This document shows, piece by piece, positions 54,388-63,774 of a DNA stretch of 64,000 bases (positions within the stretch are counted from its first letter, which is position 1; every line of letters begins with the position of its first letter). The DNA is from Ruegeria atlantica (GTDB lineage Bacteria; Pseudomonadota; Alphaproteobacteria; Rhodobacterales; Rhodobacteraceae), in contig WQBJ01000003.1 of the NCBI GenBank assembly GCA_013032095.1, positions 186,001 to 250,000 on the forward strand. Reading direction: 5' to 3'. A program made the translations under genes and the position numbers. The notes beneath the pieces were generated by a model. That model was not told the DNA's origin, ran no database searches, and saw nothing but the letters and a program-made list of their open reading frames with translations.

Positions 54388-54875
54388 TCAGGTTTCAGAT
54401 CTGCGGGGGCAAGGCGCCATGCTTTGCCGAAGCCTCCATTCAGCACGGCATCCAAGGGCTCGAAACGCACAAACCCGAAATCGGCAAAATCGACATAGAG
54501 TTTCGCTTTGGGTCGTAAGGACAGATATCGTGTGCGTAGGTCTGAATGTTCTGCACTGTCGCGCGGGATGAACACGGCATTTGCGTGTAAAGTCAAACGC
54601 GGGTGGATCAGGGGGTCGCCTGTTTCTTCAGGCTCGCCGATCAACAGGGCGCAGGCTGGGTTGGTTTGCAAGGCTCGGGTATGATCGGCCAGTGTCGAGA
54701 TCAAGGTCACTGGTTCGCCGCGTATATCGGTAGCCAGGGCGACTCGCGATACCGAGGGCAATCCGAGGTCTGGGCGCACTGTTGCGAGGGCTCCGTAGGT
54801 TGCCGTGTCGATCAGTTCGCATGCCAGATTGCGAGCAGTGTTATCGGTCGGGCGAAAAGGGCTGGTTTGCGTCAT
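54372..54875 (-). CDS. Pyridoxamine 5'-phosphate oxidase-like (HugZ-type) FMN-binding protein
   Basis: 167-residue split-barrel protein: LIDTATYGALATVRPDLGLPSVSRVALATDIRGEPVTLISTLADHTRALQTNPACALLIGEP, typical of the PNPOx-like/HugZ group that binds FMN or haem. It is shorter than haem oxygenase HugZ proteins (about 250), lacking their C-terminal DUF2470 part. Role in haem or vitamin B6 metabolism not decided. Its 3' end overlaps usp. Confidence 0.8.
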   Translation of the reverse strand: MTQTSPFRPTDNTARNLACELIDTATYGALATVRPDLGLPSVSRVALATDIRGEPVTLISTLADHTRALQTNPACALLIGEPEETGDPLIHPRLTLHANAVFIPRDSAEHSDLRTRYLSLRPKAKLYVDFADFGFVRFEPLDAVLNGGFGKAWRLAPADLKPDQRTT

Positions 54876-55001
54876 CGCTTACGTGTTTCCAAGGTGTTTG
54901 AAACATGCAAACGATAACCGCATTGTGCTTTCGCCGCGAGATATTGTTTCAGTTCGGGTTTGGGTCTCGGTTTCGCCGCAAATCTGGGCTAAGAAAAAGA
55001 G

Positions 55002-55424
55002 ATGCCCAACCGCAGGTCCATATCCGAACTGGTATCCCACGATCCAGACCTCTCGCGCCGTCACAAACGTGCTGAGGCTCTGCGCAAGCGTGCGTTGTCT
55101 CCGTTTCGGATCTTATTGATGGTCCTTATGCTGCCGATGACAACAATGGTCATCGCTGTGGGGGTTTATCTGCGCACATCCGAATTCGAACGTGAAGAGG
55201 CTCTGATACACTTGATTGCTATGGCTGGGTGTGATGCGGTCGAAAAACTGGTGCCAGGACCGTTTGTGGCGGGTGAGCCGGGATATCATGCCCGCAACGA
55301 TCCTGACGGCGATGGTGTTGCCTGTGGCAACGTCGCGCCGGTCCCTGTCCAAAATACGCTGCCACAACAAGCGGATACGCCCAGATCACGCTCGGTTGGT
55401 ACTGCCAAATTCGTGCGCCCTTGA
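55002..55424 (+). CDS. Membrane-anchored excalibur-domain protein
   Basis: 140 residues: a basic cytosolic N-terminus (RRHKRAEALRKRALSPF), one membrane helix at about 36-55 (ILLMVLMLPMTTMVIAVGVY), then a periplasmic excalibur-type Ca-binding motif, C-x-AVEKLVPGPFVAGEPGYHARNDPDGDGVACG, with the D-P-D-G-D-G-V-A-C loop near 98-106. The domain occurs in cell-surface proteins and nuclease neighbours. Function unknown. Confidence 0.75.
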   Translation: MPNRRSISELVSHDPDLSRRHKRAEALRKRALSPFRILLMVLMLPMTTMVIAVGVYLRTSEFEREEALIHLIAMAGCDAVEKLVPGPFVAGEPGYHARNDPDGDGVACGNVAPVPVQNTLPQQADTPRSRSVGTAKFVRP

Positions 55425-55523
55425 CCCGTTTCTAAGAGAATCCTCATCACTGTGATACACTGCGCCCGACGCGCCGTATTGGCCGTCTTAGGGGGGGACA
55501 TCGCCCAGATAGCGAGGAAAATC

Positions 55524-55814
55524 ATGTTTGCACGCGTTACCCAATATAAAATGAAGCCTGGCACGCGCGACGAGGCCACGGCAAAGCTGAATGACCTGAA
55601 AGCCGAGATTATGGGCATGCCGGGGATGCATTGCTTTACCAATGTGATGAACGAGGATGGCAGTGGCTTCGTAGTCTCCGTGGTGGAAAGTGAAGAAACC
55701 TCGAACGCAAACGCGCCCAAAGTGGCGGAGATTTGGGGACAATTTGCAGAGTATCTGGAGGGCCCGCCATCGCCCGTCGGGTATGACGTGGTAGCGCATT
55801 GGCACACGGGATAA
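55524..55814 (+). CDS. Small ABM-like dimeric alpha+beta barrel protein
   Basis: 96 residues from the ATG at 55524 with a GAGGAAAA site (frame open from 55452). Sequence MFARVTQYKMKPGTRDEATAKLNDLKAEIMGMPGMHCFTNVMNEDGSGFVVSVVESEE fits the ferredoxin-like ABM fold. Function unknown. Second protein of this fold within 2 kb; the two share little sequence. Confidence 0.72.
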   Translation: MFARVTQYKMKPGTRDEATAKLNDLKAEIMGMPGMHCFTNVMNEDGSGFVVSVVESEETSNANAPKVAEIWGQFAEYLEGPPSPVGYDVVAHWHTG

Positions 55815-55878
55815 GGTCTTGAGATTTGGGCAACCGTAACAGGTTGCCCTAGTTAGGATTGATAGCCAGGATCGGGCC

Positions 55879-56232
55879 ATGACCCGAGACGAATTCAACA
55901 CCTTCTGTGCCAGCCTCAAGGCCACCAGCCATGTGGTGCAATGGGGCAATGCGGATGTGTGGAAGGTGGGTGGTAAGGTCTTTGCGATCTGCGGCTGGAA
56001 CGACGGGCGTGATGCCTTCACCTTCAAGGCTACCGATTTGGCGTTTGAAGTGCTGTCTGATGAGCCCGGCATTCGCCCAGCGCCTTATCTAGCCTCGCGG
56101 GGGATGAAGTGGTTGCAGGTCTATGAGGAACGCGGCATGTCCGACGCATCCCTGCGTGAACACATTGTGACATCCTATGATCTGGTCGTGGCCAAACTGA
56201 CCAAAAAATTGCGGGCCGAGCTGGGGGTTTAA
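55879..56232 (+). CDS. MmcQ/YjbR family protein
   Basis: 117-residue YjbR/MmcQ-type protein with a CyaY-like double-wing fold proposed to bind DNA. Visible: RDEFNTFCASLKATSHVVQWGNADVWKVGGKVFAIC, the substrate-free family block FKATDLAFEVL, and PAPYLASRGMKWLQVYEERGMSDASLREHIVTSYDLVVAKLTKK. Role unknown. Convergent with the ORF6N gene with a 4-bp overlap. Confidence 0.87.
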   Translation: MTRDEFNTFCASLKATSHVVQWGNADVWKVGGKVFAICGWNDGRDAFTFKATDLAFEVLSDEPGIRPAPYLASRGMKWLQVYEERGMSDASLREHIVTSYDLVVAKLTKKLRAELGV

Positions 56233-56936
56233 CCTTTCATCGCCTGCAGCAATTCCAGCAGCCGTTTGCGATCATCGTCGTCGGCAAAATCGCCGGTGGC
56301 CAGGCGTTGGGCGATGCTCAGACGCAGACGTTCATGCTGGGTGCGGACCTCTTCACCTGCGGTTTCGGCGAGTGTCTTCATGATCACCGCGACCGCCTGT
56401 TGCCGTTTGGTGGTGGGGTTGGCGATGTAATCGACCAGGCTCTGCTGTCCGGAATCGAGGATGTTCTCGGCCAGATCGCGCAATTGATCCCAATTGGGCA
56501 GCAGCGGGGTGGGGGCATCCTGTGGCGGCAGGATTTCCGGCACGCTGCGCGGGGTCTCGGCCAGCGCATTTGCGCCGTCAACGAAGGCCTCGGTGATCAT
56601 CCGCGTGATCTTGATCGCGCGCGGGTCCTTGAACAGGGCCGAGGCGATGGCCACGCCGTAATCCGTATAGACCCAAGGATTGACCCGCCGCCCGCCGCGG
56701 CCTTTGGGTTTTGAAATCACATTCTGTGATTGCAAATCGGCGACCTCGGCATCGGTCAGCTGAAAGCGGTAGCCCTCGAACAGGTCCTTGTTGCGCGACA
56801 CGGCCTGATTGAAGGCGCTGACGGATTTTCCATAGAACTGCGCTAGATCCTCGGCCAGCACCACGCGGGTGCCGCGCACCCGGTGAATGGCGCTTTGGAC
56901 CTCATGCGTGCTGGGCAGGTTTTTGGCGTTCGTCAT
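56229..56936 (-). CDS. ORF6N domain DNA-binding regulator
   Basis: 235 residues. The ORF6N domain (about 10-100) shows IHRVRGTRVVLAEDLAQFYGKSVSAFNQAVSRN, RFQLTDAEVADLQSQNVIS and GRGGRRVNPWVYTDYGVAIASALF. Phage-derived antirepressor-like proteins share it. The C-terminal half is helical and acidic at the end (DFADDDDRKRLLELLQ). A 25-bp palindrome lies 9 bp upstream of the start and a second copy lies inside the gene, so autoregulation is likely. Single domesticated gene; no other phage genes nearby. Confidence 0.85.
   Translation of the reverse strand: MTNAKNLPSTHEVQSAIHRVRGTRVVLAEDLAQFYGKSVSAFNQAVSRNKDLFEGYRFQLTDAEVADLQSQNVISKPKGRGGRRVNPWVYTDYGVAIASALFKDPRAIKITRMITEAFVDGANALAETPRSVPEILPPQDAPTPLLPNWDQLRDLAENILDSGQQSLVDYIANPTTKRQQAVAVIMKTLAETAGEEVRTQHERLRLSIAQRLATGDFADDDDRKRLLELLQAMKG
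56711..56735. promoter_or_regulatory. Intragenic palindrome matching the ORF6N upstream site
   Basis: TTGAAATCAC-N5-GTGATTGCAA, arms matching 9 of 10, inside the ORF6N domain codons for L-Q-S-Q-N-V-I-S-K. It has the same core AATCAC-N5-GTGATT as the site before the gene. Confidence 0.6.
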
Positions 56937-56945
56937 GGCAACCGT

Positions 56946-56970
56946 TTGGAATCACAATTCGTGATTTCAA
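56946..56970. promoter_or_regulatory. Palindromic operator upstream of the ORF6N gene
   Basis: TTGGAATCAC-N5-GTGATTTCAA, arms matching 9 of 10, ending 9 bp before the start codon. Binding here would block transcription or initiation. The rest of the 293-bp gap to 57229 shows no clear gene; a purine-rich AGGAGA site before 57230 is the only other mark. Confidence 0.65.
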
Positions 56971-57229
56971 ACGTGGAGGAGTGCGTGCTGGGCTGCAAGT
57001 TGGAAGTGTGTGGGGTCATGTGATGTGTTGCAGCAAGGGAATATCGCTACGGGCTATGGGGTGGCAAGGGCTGGTCGAGCAGAACAAACGAGCGCGCACG
57101 GCGTACAAGGATACCAAAATGCTTCATTGTACTATTGCAACTATGGAAGGTTCAGTGATGCATTTTTTCGCTGTATGATTGCTTGCGCTTTTTCCACGTG
57201 GTCTCTGAAAAAAAATCAGGAGATCGCTG

Positions 57230-57952
57230 ATGGAGCCAACTACAGGCAAAAAGCTTCTGCAACGTATACACGATGATGACATTTCCGCCTTACTTCACGA
57301 ATCGCAAGACTTATCTTTCCACTTTTCTGCTCTAGCAGAGCTGCTGCGCGATGCAGAAAACTTGGACGACGTGACTGACTACGAAGAGGAAATCGACGAG
57401 ACGATCGTTGTTTTTCTCAGGAAACTTATTGGTGTTTTGCCAAGAGAAATATCTGGCTTTTATGACTATGTTTTCAATCTCCTTGATAACCATGACGCCA
57501 GAATTGATTGCCCCAAAGAAGTCGAAGAACCAATACCAACGTGGCCTTGGCCGCTAGTCGAAACCAAAGATCTGAGCAGCAGCAAAAGCTTTTTAAGCGG
57601 AGGCTTTAGAGAACAGAGCGCGCTGAAGTTTTTTGGTTACACTGTTGGGAAAACCAATGGATGGCCGAAAAAAAAGCGTCAGGAGTTCCTGTCAGACTTT
57701 ATTGAGATGGAATTACCAGCAATCGTGGAAAAGACGTTTCCGAATGAATACGGCGAGCCAAACTCGACCACAAGGCTGAGAGCAGTTGCCTGCTTTCTCG
57801 CAAACATCGCTTCACTTGCTATTAGGAGAAATCCTATCGCCAATCGTTACGCTGTCGATGATTGGACGAGCGACCTCAACTTTTTACGTGTAAAATACTA
57901 TGAAGGGCGAGGGTTGAAGTTTCAGCCTTGGCCTGAAGTGGAGAAAGTATGA
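57230..57952 (+). CDS. Unknown AT-rich protein, two-part architecture
   Basis: 240 residues, start supported by CAGGAGA 10 nt upstream. N-terminal half is acidic and helical (DDVTDYEEEIDETIVVFLRKLIGVLPREI). The C-terminal ~110 residues, FFGYTVGKTNGWPKKKRQEFLSDFIEMELPAIV...YGEPNSTTRLRAVACFLANIASLAIRRNP...AVDDWTSDLNFLRVKYYEG, match a pattern I know from many uncharacterised bacterial proteins (GY-x-V-G, E-x-G-x-P-x-S-x2-R-L-R, W-x2-D-L-x2-L). No function is established. Composition is AT-richer than uvrB, whose stop is 5 bp away tail to tail. Confidence 0.7.
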   Translation: MEPTTGKKLLQRIHDDDISALLHESQDLSFHFSALAELLRDAENLDDVTDYEEEIDETIVVFLRKLIGVLPREISGFYDYVFNLLDNHDARIDCPKEVEEPIPTWPWPLVETKDLSSSKSFLSGGFREQSALKFFGYTVGKTNGWPKKKRQEFLSDFIEMELPAIVEKTFPNEYGEPNSTTRLRAVACFLANIASLAIRRNPIANRYAVDDWTSDLNFLRVKYYEGRGLKFQPWPEVEKV

Positions 57953-57957
57953 AAAAG

Positions 57958-60144
<2,187 letters not shown>

Positions 60145-60296
60145 CAGGGGGATTCCTTTCGGGCCTGATTTTGGTCTGTTTTTGTTCTTGTTCAAGAGGG
60201 CATTTCCAAACCCTTGAATTGCGACAATTGCGGACTTGTCCACACGCCGCGTCTGGCGCATAAACAGGTCCAGCCAAGTGAGTACGGAGAGGCGAC

Positions 60297-60608
60297 ATGC
60301 GCGCACGGATTTACCAGCCTTCGCGAAACGCGATGACCTCGGGGATGGCCAAGACCCGCAAGTGGGTTCTGGAATATGCCCCCGCGTCCGCACGCGAAGT
60401 TGATCCGCTGATGGGCTGGACCTCGTCCAGTGACACGCAGACTCAGGTGCGCCTGAAATTCGACACCAAGGAAGAAGCGCTGGACTACGCCAAGGACAAC
60501 GGCATCGACGCGCAGGTCAGCGAGCCGCACAAGCGTAAACCCAACCTGCGCGCTCGTGGTTACGGCGAGAATTTTGCCACCGACAGGCGCGCGCCCTGGA
60601 CTCACTGA
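60297..60608 (+). CDS. NDUFS4-like accessory subunit of respiratory complex I
   Basis: 103 residues of the ETC complex I subunit (NDUFS4/18-kDa) family: [62 protein letters not shown], then a basic tail with [21 protein letters not shown]. Found in alphaproteobacteria and mitochondria; it stabilises the peripheral arm near the NADH site. A GGAGAGG site precedes the ATG. Away from any nuo operon, as is usual. Followed after 1 bp by the GNAT gene. Confidence 0.92.
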   Translation: MRARIYQPSRNAMTSGMAKTRKWVLEYAPASAREVDPLMGWTSSSDTQTQVRLKFDTKEEALDYAKDNGIDAQVSEPHKRKPNLRARGYGENFATDRRAPWTH

Positions 60609-60609
60609 C

Positions 60610-61086
60610 TTGATCAACATTTGCGAGGCCGATCCAACCTCGGACGCGCTGCGCCCAGTGGTCCAGGCGCATTTTGCCCACAGCGAAATCGCCGGGCCGG
60701 CGGAAAGCAACCACACCATGAATGCCGAGGCGCTGGCCGGGCCGGGGATGCGGTTCTGGGCGATGTACGACGATGGGCAGCCAGTGGGCTGCGGTGCGCT
60801 CAAAACGTTGCCGGATGGTACGGCAGAGGTGAAGTCGGTGCATGTCCTGTCGCAAGCCCGCGGACGAGGTCTGGCGCGGGCAATGATGGAATACTTGGCA
60901 GACCTCGCGCGAGCCGAAGGACTGTCAGCCTTGGTTCTGGAGACCGGCGCGGCGCATCTACCGGAATATGATGCGGCCCGAAAACTCTACGAGGCGCTGG
61001 GTTATTCCTATTGCGGGCCGATCTTTGGATATGAAACCGATCCGAATTCAGCCTTCATGCGCTTGGGTCTTGAACCCCGCCCGTAA
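60610..61086 (+). CDS. GNAT family N-acetyltransferase
   Basis: 158 residues from the TTG at 60610, one base after the complex I gene stop; an open frame runs back to 60556 inside that gene but lacks a site. The acetyl-CoA motif VKSVHVLSQARGRGLARAMMEYLADLARAEGLSALVLETG (R-x-R-G-L-A, about 76-115) and the C-terminal ARKLYEALGYSYCGPI are typical. Substrate unknown; free amino acids or small amines are possible. Confidence 0.85.
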   Translation: MINICEADPTSDALRPVVQAHFAHSEIAGPAESNHTMNAEALAGPGMRFWAMYDDGQPVGCGALKTLPDGTAEVKSVHVLSQARGRGLARAMMEYLADLARAEGLSALVLETGAAHLPEYDAARKLYEALGYSYCGPIFGYETDPNSAFMRLGLEPRP

Positions 61087-61107
61087 AAACCGCAAGAAGG
61101 GCTCAGC

Positions 61108-61184
61108 GGTCCCTTAGCTCAACTGGATAGAGCAGCTGACTTCTAATCAGCAGGTTGAGGGTTCGAGTCCTTCAGGGATCGCCA
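61108..61184 (+). tRNA. tRNA-Arg (anticodon UCU)
   Basis: 77-nt cloverleaf. Acceptor arms GGTCCCT and AGGGATC pair (one G-T); D-stem GCTC/GAGC; anticodon stem GCTGA/TCAGC with loop CTTCTAA giving anticodon TCT at 61142-61144; T-loop GGTTCGAGTCC region; encoded CCA at 61182-61184. Reads AGA/AGG codons. No integrase or repeat of its 3' end is visible nearby. The 152 bp after it hold only weak hairpins. Confidence 0.97.
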
Positions 61185-61336
61185 GCTTAACTACAAGAAA
61201 CTCGACCCATTTGGGGTGTCGATACCTGCTTCAAGGCAGGCGATATCTAGCTTTCTTGGTTTGGCACAATCCAGCTCACTCCGAAAAACCGGGTAAATCG
61301 GCTATACTTGCTGTCATTAATCGACAGGAGACTCAC

Positions 61337-61534
61337 ATGCTTTACCCAATTGCAACGCTAGAAGCCGATAAACTGGACGCTGTCCGGGCGCTTGAAAAAG
61401 AAATCGGCAGCCCGGTTGTGGCACTTGCCGCTGTGGATACGGATTCAGCTACTCTGCCTAAGGAAGATCTCCAGAAGTTGCAGGCTTTGGAAGACGAACT
61501 AAACGTTGTTCTGGTCGCTGTGCGTCCAAATTGA
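61337..61534 (+). CDS. Small conserved-type protein of unknown function
   Basis: 65 residues from the ATG at 61337 with an AGGAG site; the frame upstream to 61211 lies in the post-tRNA gap. MLYPIATLEADKLDAVRALEKEIGSPVVALAAVDTDSATLPKEDLQKLQALEDELNVVLVAVRPN suggests a mini alpha/beta fold with amphipathic helices. I do not recognise a family. Single gene between tRNA-Arg and iolG. Confidence 0.65.
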   Translation: MLYPIATLEADKLDAVRALEKEIGSPVVALAAVDTDSATLPKEDLQKLQALEDELNVVLVAVRPN

Positions 61535-61588
61535 GTTTTTGAAGAGCCAGCGGATTACTTTGCTCCAGTCGTCCTTGTGAAAAAAATC

Positions 61589-61604
61589 TTGCAACCGGTT
61601 GCAA
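61589..61604. promoter_or_regulatory. LacI-type operator upstream of iolG
   Basis: TTGCAACCGGTTGCAA, a perfect 16-bp palindrome with the central CG typical of LacI-family sites, 43 bp before the iolG start. The regulator gene is not in the window. Confidence 0.75.
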
Positions 61605-61647
61605 AGAGACTCATGGTGTCCCCGAAATAAAGAATCGGGAGGCCTCC

Positions 61648-62661
61648 ATGCTCAGAATCGGATTGCTTGGCGCGGGGCGTATTGGGCGTGTACATGCACA
61701 GGCCATCGCCGCGCATCCTCACAGCCAGCTTTGCGCAGTGTCTGACGCGATTTCCGATGCGGCTGAAAGCCTTGCTTCCGAACAGGGTGCAACCGTGCGG
61801 GACTCCATGGAGATCATCGCGGACCCTTCGATCGATGCGGTTCTTATTGCAACGCCGACTGACACCCATTCTGACCTGATCGAGGCTGCAACGCAGGCCG
61901 GTAAGGCCGTTTTGTGTGAAAAACCCGTTGATCTCAGCCTTGAACGGGCTCTGGCTTGCCAATTGGTGGCGGCGGAAAACGGTCAACCGGTGATGGTGGG
62001 TTTCAATCGTCGGTTTGACCCCAGCTTTTCCATTCTGAAGTCTTCCGCCGATCAGGGTGAAATCGGCAGGCCCGAGATGCTGTCGATCACTTCTTTTGAC
62101 CCGGCACCCCCACCAGTCAGTTACATCAAGGTGTCAGGCGGATTGTTCCGGGACATGATGATCCATGATTTCGACATGGCGAACTATCTGATGGGCCAGT
62201 TGCCGGTGCAGATTTCAGCCGTAGGTACGTCGATTGTAGATCCTGAAATTGGTCAGGCAGGGGATGTGGATACTGCCGTTGTGACAATGACTTATGCGGA
62301 TGGTCAGATCGCGGTGATCAAGAACTCGCGGAGGGCCGCCTATGGCTATGATCAGCGGATCGAGATGCTGGGGTCAGGTGGCCTGTTGCAGGCCCATAAC
62401 ATTCTGGAAAACGCGGTGGTCAAGTCGACCGCTGATGGCGTCACCGGGGCAAAGCCGACCTACTTTTTCCTTGAACGCTATATGCCCGCATACCGCGCGG
62501 AATGGGATGCGTTTGTTCAGGCTGTGCAGTCCGGTTCCGCGATGCCGGTGACGCTTGAGGATGGTGTTGCCGCCCTTGCCATGGCCGAGGCCGCAACCCG
62601 TTCGGCGCAATCCGGGCAGCCGGTGGCGATGGCTGATGTTTTGAAACCGGTTGCAAAATGA
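61648..62661 (+). CDS. iolG: Inositol 2-dehydrogenase (Gfo/Idh/MocA family)
   Basis: 337-residue NAD-dependent sugar/polyol dehydrogenase. Rossmann motif RIGLLGAGRIGRVHAQAIA at 3-21; catalytic-Lys block CEKPVDLSLERA near 90-101; substrate-site GGLFRDMMIHDFDMANYLMG near 165-184 and NSRRAAYGYDQRIEM, both as in myo-inositol 2-dehydrogenases. Substrate by similarity of these blocks and the uptake genes after it. A LacI-type operator precedes it, and its final codons form a second one. Ribosome site GGGAGG. Confidence 0.88.
   Translation: MLRIGLLGAGRIGRVHAQAIAAHPHSQLCAVSDAISDAAESLASEQGATVRDSMEIIADPSIDAVLIATPTDTHSDLIEAATQAGKAVLCEKPVDLSLERALACQLVAAENGQPVMVGFNRRFDPSFSILKSSADQGEIGRPEMLSITSFDPAPPPVSYIKVSGGLFRDMMIHDFDMANYLMGQLPVQISAVGTSIVDPEIGQAGDVDTAVVTMTYADGQIAVIKNSRRAAYGYDQRIEMLGSGGLLQAHNILENAVVKSTADGVTGAKPTYFFLERYMPAYRAEWDAFVQAVQSGSAMPVTLEDGVAALAMAEAATRSAQSGQPVAMADVLKPVAK
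62641..62656. promoter_or_regulatory. Second LacI-type operator, inside the iolG 3' end
   Basis: TTGAAACCGGTTGCAA differs from the site at 61589 at one base. It encodes L-K-P-V-A at the end of iolG and lies about 130 bp before the substrate-binding-protein gene, where a second promoter is likely. Confidence 0.65.
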
Positions 62662-62787
62662 GCGGATATCCGGAAACTGGGGAAAGCTCCACCAGATTCC
62701 CGGAGTGGAGGAGATTCGGCCCGTCCGAATGATTGGGGCTGAGACCCCGACAAAAAAAGACAAACTGTTCTTATGGGAGGAAACCAA

Positions 62788-63708
62788 ATGAATAAGTTCG
62801 TAAAAGGCGCATTGGCTGCTGGCGCATTGGCCTTGGCTACGCCTGCGTTTGCGCAGGAGATCGTGGTCGTATCGCACGGTCAGGCAAATGACGCGTTCTG
62901 GAACGTTGTGAAAAACGGCGTGGAACAGGCAGGTAAGGATGTCGGCGTGAATGTGGAATATCGCGCGCCCGAAACCTTTGACATGGTGGCCATGTCGCAG
63001 CTGATCGACGCTGCCGTGAACCAGGAACCTGACGGGCTGATCGTCTCAATCCCCGACGCAGACGCACTTGGGCCGTCAATCGAACGCGCGGTTGAGGCCG
63101 GTATCCCAGTGATCTCGATCAACTCGGGGTCGGACGTCTCCAAGGATCTGGGTGCGCTTCTGCACGTTGGTCAGGACGAATTCGACGCGGGTAAAGCCGC
63201 CGGTGAGGCGCTGGCCTCGATGGGCGGCAAAACCGCGATCTGTGTGAACCACGAGGTGGGCAACGTCGCACTTGACCTGCGCTGCGCGGGCTTTGCCGAG
63301 GGGTTCGGCGGCAATGTCGAAGTGCTGCCGACTTCCAACGATCCGTCCGAAATCGAGTCAAAAGTCGCCGCTGCTCTGGCCGCGAATGAAGACGTAGACA
63401 CAGTCATGGCATTGGGTGCCAGCTCGGCCGGTGAGCCGACGGTCGAAGCGGTCAAAGCATCGGGACGCGACGTGAACGTGGCCTCGTTCGACCTTTCGGC
63501 GAACTTCCTGCAGTCGATCGCGGACGGCGACGCGGCTTTTGCCATCGATCAGCAGCAATACCTGCAGGGCTACCTGGCAGTGAACTTTATGGGCCTGCAC
63601 GCGAAATACGGCCTGATGCCGGGTGGCAACGTGCCTTCGGGTCCGAACCTGGTCACTCAGGAAAAAGCTGCTCAGGTGATCGACCTGTCGTCGCAGGGCA
63701 TCCGCTAA
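62788..63708 (+). CDS. Periplasmic sugar-binding protein of an ABC transporter (RbsB-like)
   Basis: 306 residues. Signal peptide MNKFVKGALAAGALALATPAFAQ fixes the start at 62788 (GGGAGG site; ORF open from 62773). Type I periplasmic-binding fold: IVVVSHGQANDAFWNVVKNGVEQAG, LIDAAVNQEPDGLIVSIPDADALG, and a hinge region VASFDLSANFLQSIADGDAAFAIDQQQYLQGYLAV. With iolG it suggests inositol or a related sugar as ligand. First gene of the transporter, followed by a hairpin and the permease. Confidence 0.88.
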   Translation: MNKFVKGALAAGALALATPAFAQEIVVVSHGQANDAFWNVVKNGVEQAGKDVGVNVEYRAPETFDMVAMSQLIDAAVNQEPDGLIVSIPDADALGPSIERAVEAGIPVISINSGSDVSKDLGALLHVGQDEFDAGKAAGEALASMGGKTAICVNHEVGNVALDLRCAGFAEGFGGNVEVLPTSNDPSEIESKVAAALAANEDVDTVMALGASSAGEPTVEAVKASGRDVNVASFDLSANFLQSIADGDAAFAIDQQQYLQGYLAVNFMGLHAKYGLMPGGNVPSGPNLVTQEKAAQVIDLSSQGIR

Positions 63709-63729
63709 GCCCGTCGGACAGAGACATAT

Positions 63730-63754
63730 GAAACGGCGTGACCTGCGCCGTTTC
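63730..63754 (+). terminator. Intra-operon hairpin after the binding-protein gene
   Basis: GAAACGGCG and CGCCGTTTC form a perfect 9-bp stem around 7 nt, between the binding-protein and permease genes. No T run follows. Such stems protect the upstream message and let less transcription reach the permease. Confidence 0.65.
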
Positions 63755-63774
63755 AATCGAATTGGGAGGAGAAC

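Noticed and set aside
56981-57178. 65-codon frame between the ORF6N gene and the gene at 57230
   Set aside because: No conserved features and no ribosome site; treated as intergenic.
61108-61336. Integration site at tRNA-Arg
   Set aside because: No integrase, no repeat of the tRNA 3' end and no foreign block follow; the genes after it are ordinary.
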